Program-made: the position numbers and the translations under genes
The notes under the pieces: model-generated
Told to the model about the DNA's origin: nothing
The model's database searches: none
The model's input: only the letters and a program-made list of their open reading frames with translations
Shown: positions 56,844-64,000 of the stretch, piece after piece
Position numbering within the stretch: position 1 is the first letter of the stretch
How the letters are laid out: the number at the start of each line of letters is the position of its first letter
Source: Mesorhizobium xinjiangense
GTDB taxonomy: Bacteria > Pseudomonadota > Alphaproteobacteria > Rhizobiales > Rhizobiaceae
Assembly: GCF_009749525.1 (NCBI RefSeq)
Contig: NZ_WOAC01000009.1
Location: 62,001-126,000, forward strand
Length of the DNA stretch: 64,000 nucleotides
Direction of reading: 5' to 3'

Positions 56844-58018
56844 GGTGCAAATTCGGCCGAGCGCGCCAGGCTGGCCATGAGACACACGACGACCAGCAGT
56901 ACGGACAGGCCCACGAAAACCGGCCCGAAGCCGGTTCGCTCGCCGATAAATCCGATGGCCGACGGCGCGACCAGGATGCCGCAATAGCCCATCGTGGTGA
57001 CGACGCTCATGCCGGTGCTCGACGACATGCCCTGCTGGTTGCCGGCCGCCGAAAAGGCAATCGGCACCATGTTGGCGATGCCGAGGCCGCAAAAGGCGAA
57101 GGCGGCGATGGCAAGGTAAGGGTTCGTCGCCAGCCCGCCGACCAGCATGCCGGAAGCGGCCACGAGGCCCGACAGGCGCAGCGTTGTCACCGCCCCCAGC
57201 CGGTCGCGCACCGTATCGCCGCAAAAACGCATCAGCGCCATGGTCGCCGAGAATGCGGCAAAGGCGAAGCCCGCCGTCGCGATATCGGCGCCGAGCGCCT
57301 TTTGCAGATGCAGCGCCGCCCAGTCGAGGATCGCCCCTTCCGGCACCATGGACATCAGCGCCATGAGGCCGATCAGGTAGACGGCCGGATTGGCCGGCAG
57401 CCTGAAGCCGGCGCGCCCGGCCGCAACCGGCCGGTCGTCCGTCACGACATGCCGCATCGCCGCAACCACGACGGCCAGGACGACAAGCGTGACGCACGCC
57501 GCATGCGCGACATGTCCGAAGGCCTGGATCGCCACGCCGCCAAGCGCGCCGCCGGCAAAACCGCCGAGGCTCCAGAAACCGTGCGAGGACGACATGATCG
57601 CGCGGCCGAGCTTGCGCTCTGCGGCCACCGCGTTGGAATTCATCGCCACGTCCATCGCGCCGATCGATCCGCCCATATAAAGCAATGCCGGCAGCGCCAA
57701 CCAGACATTGGGCGCCAGCGCAACGATCAACAACCCGAACGATGCCGCCAGCGCGAAGGCCCGCAGCACTGCGGCCGAGCCGAGGCGGGCCATCAGCACC
57801 CCGCTCCACGGCATGGCAAGCAGCGCCCCGGTTCCGAAAGCAAGGATGAGGAGGCCCAGCGTCGTTTCGCCGATATCGAACCGTTCGAGAAGCACCGGGA
57901 TCTGCGGCGCCCAACTGCCGATCATGAAACCGTTGGCCAGAAACATCGCCGCCACGGCCCAGCGCCCCTTGCGCGCCTGCGCCCTCGATTGGTTCGCGCT
58001 CGTATTGTTCGGTCTCAT
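56828..58018 (-). CDS. MFS transporter (YbjJ-like)
   Basis: 396 aa, about 12 membrane helices. The N-terminal half has MFLANGFMIGSWAPQIPVL and GVLMARLGSAAVLR (an MFS loop 2-3 type motif), as in the YbjJ/fucose permease-like group. AMDVAMNSNAVAAERKLGRAIMSSSHGFWSLGG is characteristic of that group. The substrate is not known. It is convergent with the LysR gene and may not be regulated by it. Confidence 0.9.
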   Translation of the reverse strand: MRPNNTSANQSRAQARKGRWAVAAMFLANGFMIGSWAPQIPVLLERFDIGETTLGLLILAFGTGALLAMPWSGVLMARLGSAAVLRAFALAASFGLLIVALAPNVWLALPALLYMGGSIGAMDVAMNSNAVAAERKLGRAIMSSSHGFWSLGGFAGGALGGVAIQAFGHVAHAACVTLVVLAVVVAAMRHVVTDDRPVAAGRAGFRLPANPAVYLIGLMALMSMVPEGAILDWAALHLQKALGADIATAGFAFAAFSATMALMRFCGDTVRDRLGAVTTLRLSGLVAASGMLVGGLATNPYLAIAAFAFCGLGIANMVPIAFSAAGNQQGMSSSTGMSVVTTMGYCGILVAPSAIGFIGERTGFGPVFVGLSVLLVVVCLMASLARSAEFAPQPAE

Positions 58019-58383
58019 GGCCGTTGCCTGTTCCTGCGGAAAATTCGCACACCGCCTCCTCGTCGAAATGGCCCGAAGGCGAGATGATCGATCTGCAGGT
58101 TGAGGGTCGCGCGCCGAATCTCAGCATCAAGCGTGCAGGTTGGACCGTATGAAGGGCTTATCAAGGGCAAGACAATGAAAATTCTTGGGCCACGACCCCT
58201 GTCTTGTCGATCACATATGGCCGTCTGACCTATCCGCGCCACATTCGCTCGTCACGAATATGGCTAACAGATCGTTAACGATCGCTTGCGCCAGCCTTCC
58301 CCTCGGCAGCGACACACTGCGGACGGGAGGCGGAAGATCGTTGCGATCGGGTTTCAGGTCATTGTGCGGCGTGGAGATCTGCC
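58019..58383. other. 365-bp divergent gap between the MFS and SH3 genes
   Basis: No gene seen. It holds a perfect 14-bp palindrome GATCGTTAACGATC (58270-58283) and ATTCG-CTCGTCA-CGAAT nearby, possible operator sites. The promoter of the SH3-domain gene should be here, but no strong -35/-10 pair is obvious. Confidence 0.4.
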
Positions 58384-59337
58384 ATGAACAAGCGCTCTAT
58401 TCCCGACGACGGCCCGTTTCGCGGGCGCAGCACGCATCAGGCTCTTTCGCAATTGCGCATGCGCGCCCGCGCCAACGCCGCGCACGGCCTGCGCCGCCCG
58501 GCAGTCGCCGTGGCGTTGGCGCTGACGGTGTGCGCCGTGGCTGCGGCAGGCGTCATTGCCATGACGTGGAACGGCACGAGCGAGATCGAAGCGGTGGCGT
58601 CGGCTTCGAGCCCCACCTCCACGCCGCCGGCCGCTCAACCGGTGATCCTCGTCAGCCAGCGCATGGAGGGGGACCCCGACAATCAGAACGTGGGGAAACC
58701 CGACGATCTGAATGTGGGCCAAGCCGACAATTTGAATGTGGGGCAGTCCGAGAATCGGCAGGAACGCGGGTCGCCCCGCAACGCTGGCGAAGAGCTCTCG
58801 CCGCTCGGCGCGGCCGACCCTCGCTGGAGCGATGAACAACTCCCAAATCAAGAGCTTGCGCCGGAAAAGCTGCGCGCCCTTGCGAAGACATATGATGCGG
58901 CCGCACCCACTGCGCAGGAAAAGACCGCGCTCAGCGCGTTGCGCAGCCTGACCGGGAGCCAGGACGAACCGCATGCCGACAGCGGCGTCATCGCCTATTC
59001 CTCGCGTGACGAACAGGAGCCCGTGGTCGAGATCGCCGAAACCGAAGCCGAAGCCGCTGCCCTCGAGGAGAAGCTGGAAATGGCGTCCAGCGAAATCGAC
59101 ACCGCGCAAACCGCCTCGATCCCGGCGGCCGGGCTCTCACCGGCCACCGTGACACGCTGGGTCAACATGCGGGCCGGGCCGGCTGACGAGGCCGAGATCC
59201 TTATGGTGGTTCCGGCCAATGCCGACGTCGAGGCCGAGAGCGACTGCAACTGGTGCGCCGTGGCCTATGAGGACAAGCGCGGCTTCATCTACAAGTCCTT
59301 CATCCGCCACGAAGACAAGGCGACCGAAACCGACTGA
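58384..59337 (+). CDS. Membrane-anchored SH3-domain protein with short repeats
   Basis: 317 aa. A cytoplasmic N-terminus of about 40 residues and one helix (VAVALALTVCAVAAAGVIAM, about 41-60) lead into a periplasmic part. Residues 101-124 are three 8-residue repeats (QNVGKPDD, LNVGQADN, LNVGQSEN). After a variable region the last 75 residues form a bacterial SH3 domain (VTRWVNMRAGPADEAEIL...CNWCAVAYEDKRGFIYKSFI). Such domains often bind the cell wall; the exact role is unknown. Confidence 0.85.
   Translation: MNKRSIPDDGPFRGRSTHQALSQLRMRARANAAHGLRRPAVAVALALTVCAVAAAGVIAMTWNGTSEIEAVASASSPTSTPPAAQPVILVSQRMEGDPDNQNVGKPDDLNVGQADNLNVGQSENRQERGSPRNAGEELSPLGAADPRWSDEQLPNQELAPEKLRALAKTYDAAAPTAQEKTALSALRSLTGSQDEPHADSGVIAYSSRDEQEPVVEIAETEAEAAALEEKLEMASSEIDTAQTASIPAAGLSPATVTRWVNMRAGPADEAEILMVVPANADVEAESDCNWCAVAYEDKRGFIYKSFIRHEDKATETD
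58684..58755 (+). repeat. Three 24-bp repeats inside the SH3-domain gene
   Basis: Three consecutive 24-base units encode the 8-residue repeats QNVGKPDD / LNVGQADN / LNVGQSEN. The units differ at several bases, so they are an older, diverging expansion in the linker between the membrane helix and the SH3 domain. Confidence 0.8.
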
Positions 59338-59404
59338 CCGGCCGGCTACGGAACGGGCCCGTCATGCTCTGACGCACAGCGCGGACGCAGGAGCGTGCGC
59401 CGGC

Positions 59405-62400
59405 TCAGGCAAACACCACCAGCAGGTCCTTGGCGTCGATCTGGTCGCCAGCTTTCACCAGAACCTCGGTGATCGTGCCGTCGCGCTCGGCGTGCAGCGC
59501 CGTTTCCATCTTCATCGCCTCGATCGACAACAGAACGTCGCCCGCTTTCACTGCGCTGCCCGCGGCCGCCGCAATCGTCGAGACGACGCCCGGCATCGGC
59601 GCGCCGACATGCGCCGCATTGCCGGCCTCGGCCTTGCGCCGGAGTTGGGCGGCGGAAGACCCATGAACGCGGTCGGGCACCTTGACGCGGCGCGGCTGTC
59701 CGTTGAGCTCGAAAAAGACCGTGACCATGCCCTTGTCGTCCGTCTCGCCGATCGCCAGGCAGCGGATGACGAGCGTCTTGCCCTTTTCGATATCGACGAA
59801 GATCTCGTCGGTCGGCTTCATGCCGTAGAAATAGACGGGCGTCGGCAGCGTGGAGACCGGACCGTATTCCTCCTGCACGGCGGCGAAATCCGAGTAGACT
59901 TTCGGATACATCAGCCAGGACGAGAATTCGAACTCGGAGAGCGTGCGCCCCAGCTTCCCCTCGACCTCCTTGCGCGACGCCTCGAGATCGGCCGGCGGCA
60001 ACAGCGCGCCCGGGCGCGCCGTGGTCGGCTTTTCGCCCTTCAGCGCCTTCTTCTGCAACACCTTCGGCCAGCCGCAAGGCGGTTGGCCAAGGTCGCCGCG
60101 CAGCATGGCTACAACCGATTCGGGAAAGGCGATGTCCTTTTTCGGGTTCTCGACATCGGCCACGGTCAGGTCCTGGCTCACCATCATCAGCGCCATGTCG
60201 CCGACGACCTTGGAGGACGGCGTGACCTTGACGATATCGCCGAACATCATGTTGACGTCGTGATAGGCCTGCGCGACCTCGTGCCAGCGGCTCTCCAGCC
60301 CCAGCGAGCGCGCCTGCTCCTTGAGATTGGTGAACTGTCCGCCGGGCATTTCGTGCAGATAGACCTCCGAGGCCGGTCCCTTGAGGTCGCTTTCGAAGGC
60401 GGCATACTGGTTGCGCACCGCCTCCCAGTAGAAGGATATGCGGCGGATCCATTGCGGATCGAGGCCGCTGTCGCGCGGCCCACCCTTGAACGCCTCGACG
60501 AGCGAGCCCAGGCAGGGCTGCGAGGTATTGCCCGAAAGCGCGTCCATTGCCGCGTCGACGGCGTCGACCCCCGCCTCGACCGCCGCCAGGATCGTCGCCG
60601 CCGAAACGCCCGACGTGTCATGCGTATGGAAATGGATCGGCAGGTCGGTGGCCTCGCGCAACGCCTTGAACAGCACGGCGGCGGCCGATGGCTTCAACAG
60701 CCCGGCCATGTCCTTGAGGGCGATGATATGCGCGCCCGCCGCCTCGAGTTCTTTGGCCAGCGCGACGTAATATTTGAGGTCATATTTCGCCCGCGCCGGA
60801 TCGAGAATGTCGCCCGTATAGCAGATCGCCGCCTCGCACAGCTTGCCCTCGGCGATGACGGCGTCCATCGCCACGCGCATGTTCTCCACCCAGTTCAGGC
60901 TGTCGAAGACGCGGAAGAGATCGATGCCGCCGGCCGCCGCCTGGCGGACGAAGTGCTGCACGACATTGTCGGGGTAGCTCGTGTAGCCGACGCCGTTGGC
61001 GCCGCGCAGAAGCATCTGCGTGAGGATGTTGGGCGCACCCTTGCGAATCTGATCGAGGCGTTCCCAGGGGTCCTCGGTCAAAAAGCGCATCGCCACGTCG
61101 AACGTCGCTCCGCCCCAGCATTCGAGCGAGAAGAGCTGCGGCAGCGCCCGGGCATATGTGCCGGCGACACGCGCGATATCGTGCGTGCGCATGCGGGTGG
61201 CGAGCAGCGACTGGTGAGCGTCGCGCATCGTCGTGTCGGTGATCAGCACACGGACCTGCTCGCGCATCCATTTGGCAAAGCCTTGCGGGCCCATCTGCTC
61301 GAAAAGCTGCCTTGTCCCTTCCGGCGGCTCGCCGTCGATGAAGGGAACGACCGGTGCCGCCATCTCCTTGGGCGGCCGGGGCCGGTCGCGGGTTTCCGGA
61401 TGGCCGTTGACGGAAACATCGGCCAGATAGTTCAGGAGCTTCGTTGCCCGGTCCTGCCGCTTGACCTGGGTGAAGAGCTCGGGCGTCGTGTCGATGAATT
61501 TCGTCGTATAGGCGTTGTCGCGGAATGCCGGGTGCCCGATGATCGCCTCGAGAAAGGTCAGGTTCGTCGCCACGCCGCGTATGCGGAATTCGCGCAGCGC
61601 CCGGTCCATGCGCTGGCAGGCTTCCTGCGGCGTCGGCGCCCAGGCCGTCACCTTTTCCAGCAGCGGATCGTAGAAACGGGTGATCACCGCGCCCGAATAG
61701 GCCGTGCCGCCGTCGAGCCGGATGCCGAAACCGGTGGCGCCGCGATAGGCCGTGATGCGCCCGTAATCGGGAATGAAGTTCTGCTCGGGATCCTCGGTCG
61801 TGATGCGGCACTGCAATGCATGGCCGTTGAGCCTGATGTCGACCTGCGCCGGCACGCCGGATTCGGCCGTGCCGATGGCCGCGCCCTGGAGGATGTGGAT
61901 CTGCGCCTTGACGATGTCGATGCCGGTGACCTCCTCCGTCACCGTATGCTCGACCTGAATGCGCGGATTGACCTCGATGAAATAGAAGGCGCCCGTGTCG
62001 GCATCCATCAGGAATTCGACCGTTCCCGCGCCGACATAATCCGTCTCGTGCGCGATCTTCAGCGCATACTCGCACAGCTCTTCACGCTGCGCGGCGTCGA
62101 GATAGGGTGCGGGCGCGCGCTCGACGACCTTCTGGTTGCGCCGCTGGATGGAGCAATCGCGCTCGAACAGATGCACGCAAGTGCCATGCGTGTCGCCGAG
62201 CACCTGTACCTCGACATGGCGGGCGCGCTCGACGAGCTTTTCCAGATAGACCTCGTCCTTGCCGAAGGCCGCCTTGGCTTCGCGCTTGGCCTCGGTGACC
62301 TCGCGCGCCAGGTCATCCGCGGAATGGATCGCCCGCATGCCGCGACCGCCGCCGCCCCAGGAGGCCTTGAGCATGACGGGAAAGCCGATCTCGGCGGCCA

Positions 62401-62863
62401 TGGCGCCGACCGCCGCCATGTCGTCGGGCAGCGGCTCGGTCGCCGGAACGACCGGCACGCCCACCTCCACGGCCAGGTTGCGCGCGGCCACCTTGTTGCC
62501 GAGCCGGCGCATTGTCTCGGGCCTGGGGCCGATGAAGGTGATGCCGCTCGCCGCGCAGGCCTCGGCGAATTCCGGGCTTTCCGACAACAGGCCGTAGCCG
62601 GGATGGATGGCGTCGGCGCCCGAAAGCTTCGCCACCCGGATCACCTCGTCGATCGACAGATAGCTTTCGATCGGGCCCATTTCCCTGTCGAGATGCGGAC
62701 CACGGCCGACCTGGTAGGATTCATCCGCCTTGAAGCGGTGCAGCGCGTATTTGTCTTCTTCCGCCCAGATCGCGACGGTCTTTATGCCGAGTTCGTTTGC
62801 CGCTCTGAAGATCCGGATGGCGATTTCGGAGCGATTGGCGACAAGCAGCTTGGTGATCGGCAA
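59405..62863 (-). CDS. pyc: Pyruvate carboxylase
   Basis: 1152 aa, the full single-chain enzyme. Biotin carboxylase domain at about 1-455 (ATP loop KASWGGGGRGMR), carboxyltransferase domain at about 535-800 (TTMRDAHQSLLATRMRT, CWGGATFDVAMRFL), the tetramerisation/PC region, and the biotin carrier with Lys1118 in SIEAMKMETA. It makes oxaloacetate from pyruvate and bicarbonate, the main anaplerotic step in rhizobia. It stands alone, with the binding-protein gene upstream on the same strand behind its own terminator. Confidence 0.98.
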   Translation of the reverse strand: MPITKLLVANRSEIAIRIFRAANELGIKTVAIWAEEDKYALHRFKADESYQVGRGPHLDREMGPIESYLSIDEVIRVAKLSGADAIHPGYGLLSESPEFAEACAASGITFIGPRPETMRRLGNKVAARNLAVEVGVPVVPATEPLPDDMAAVGAMAAEIGFPVMLKASWGGGGRGMRAIHSADDLAREVTEAKREAKAAFGKDEVYLEKLVERARHVEVQVLGDTHGTCVHLFERDCSIQRRNQKVVERAPAPYLDAAQREELCEYALKIAHETDYVGAGTVEFLMDADTGAFYFIEVNPRIQVEHTVTEEVTGIDIVKAQIHILQGAAIGTAESGVPAQVDIRLNGHALQCRITTEDPEQNFIPDYGRITAYRGATGFGIRLDGGTAYSGAVITRFYDPLLEKVTAWAPTPQEACQRMDRALREFRIRGVATNLTFLEAIIGHPAFRDNAYTTKFIDTTPELFTQVKRQDRATKLLNYLADVSVNGHPETRDRPRPPKEMAAPVVPFIDGEPPEGTRQLFEQMGPQGFAKWMREQVRVLITDTTMRDAHQSLLATRMRTHDIARVAGTYARALPQLFSLECWGGATFDVAMRFLTEDPWERLDQIRKGAPNILTQMLLRGANGVGYTSYPDNVVQHFVRQAAAGGIDLFRVFDSLNWVENMRVAMDAVIAEGKLCEAAICYTGDILDPARAKYDLKYYVALAKELEAAGAHIIALKDMAGLLKPSAAAVLFKALREATDLPIHFHTHDTSGVSAATILAAVEAGVDAVDAAMDALSGNTSQPCLGSLVEAFKGGPRDSGLDPQWIRRISFYWEAVRNQYAAFESDLKGPASEVYLHEMPGGQFTNLKEQARSLGLESRWHEVAQAYHDVNMMFGDIVKVTPSSKVVGDMALMMVSQDLTVADVENPKKDIAFPESVVAMLRGDLGQPPCGWPKVLQKKALKGEKPTTARPGALLPPADLEASRKEVEGKLGRTLSEFEFSSWLMYPKVYSDFAAVQEEYGPVSTLPTPVYFYGMKPTDEIFVDIEKGKTLVIRCLAIGETDDKGMVTVFFELNGQPRRVKVPDRVHGSSAAQLRRKAEAGNAAHVGAPMPGVVSTIAAAAGSAVKAGDVLLSIEAMKMETALHAERDGTITEVLVKAGDQIDAKDLLVVFA

Positions 62864-62953
62864 GGGCAGGCTCCCATCTGGTCTGACACGCCATCAATAG
62901 CCCGAAATTGTTGCAGTGCAAACTTGGCTGTTTTCATCTTGCCGACACAAAAA

Positions 62954-62981
62954 TGGCCCGGCGCGTTTCCGCGCCGGGCCA
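62954..62981 (-). terminator. Terminator of the branched-chain amino acid binding protein gene
   Basis: Perfect 12-bp arms TGGCCCGGCGCG / CGCGCCGGGCCA with a 4-base loop. Leftward the stem is followed by TTTTT. It lies 27 bases beyond the stop at 63008. Confidence 0.9.
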
Positions 62982-63007
62982 GATGCGTTCACGTAAGACG
63001 TGCGTGA

Positions 63008-64000
<993 letters not shown>

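Noticed and set aside
59219-63007. Very long open frame (about 1262 codons) on the plus strand
   Set aside because: It lies opposite pyruvate carboxylase and has Arg/Asp/His/Gly-rich composition typical of antisense frames in high-GC DNA.

Overview
The window looks like ordinary core chromosome from a high-GC alphaproteobacterium of the Hyphomicrobiales (Rhizobiales), probably near Mesorhizobium, Nitratireductor, Aquamicrobium or Hoeflea. This rests on several Rhizobiales-type arrangements: the complete tolQ-tolR-tolA-tolB-pal-cpoB-tilS-ftsH-glmM order, an SUV3-like helicase / S4 protein / ferredoxin / CarD / RpoH block, Omp25/RopB-like barrels, a PHB locus with phaR divergent to phaAB, and Rhizobiales-style palindromic intergenic repeats. 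I see no rRNA, tRNA, CRISPR, prophage, transposase or integrase.

Layout. 0-8 kb: purA, an EamA transporter, serC-serA with a structured leader before serC, and two outer-membrane barrel genes, each preceded by a TTAA-N7-TTAA (CtrA-type) box. 7.7-18.3 kb: one long leftward cell-envelope block (glmM, ftsH, tilS, cpoB, pal, tolB, tolA, tolR, tolQ). 18.5-23.6 kb: heparinase-like protein, rsmB, htpX, an SdhAF4-type protein and a secreted nuclease. 23.9-31.9 kb: a TadG-like vWA protein, a sigma-32 gene with an EcfG-type promoter, a tiny 22-codon reading frame with a near-perfect ribosome binding site, carD, fdxA, an S4 protein and a large RNA helicase. 32.2-37.6 kb: PHB synthesis genes and their regulator, a gamma-glutamyltransferase, a GlcG-like protein and rpmF. 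37.8-44.6 kb: mtgA, a short-chain prenyl diphosphate synthase, a hybrid histidine kinase, a lytic transglycosylase and ispG. 44.9-54.9 kb: bdhA and a patatin, then a TetR regulator, a two-gene IorAB-type molybdenum hydroxylase and an RND efflux pair. 54.9-64 kb: an NmrA/SDR-like oxidoreductase divergent from a LysR gene, an MFS transporter, an SH3 protein, pyruvate carboxylase and the 3' part of a branched-chain amino acid binding protein.

How the genes work together. PhaA and PhaB make 3-hydroxybutyryl-CoA for PHB under PhaR. BdhA oxidises the 3-hydroxybutyrate released when PHB is broken down, and pyruvate carboxylase refills the TCA cycle. The Tol-Pal system, MtgA, the lytic transglycosylase, GlmM, FtsH and HtpX form an envelope growth and quality-control set. 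The TetR operator beside the hydroxylase shares a 10-bp sequence with the RND promoter 3 kb away, which suggests one small regulon.

No unmistakably new multi-gene system is visible. The best leads are the 22-codon frame (25459-25527), the EcfG-type promoter of rpoH, the paired CtrA boxes on the two barrel genes, the serC leader RNA, the shared TetR-type sites, and an inverted repeat that covers the start codon of the nuclease gene.
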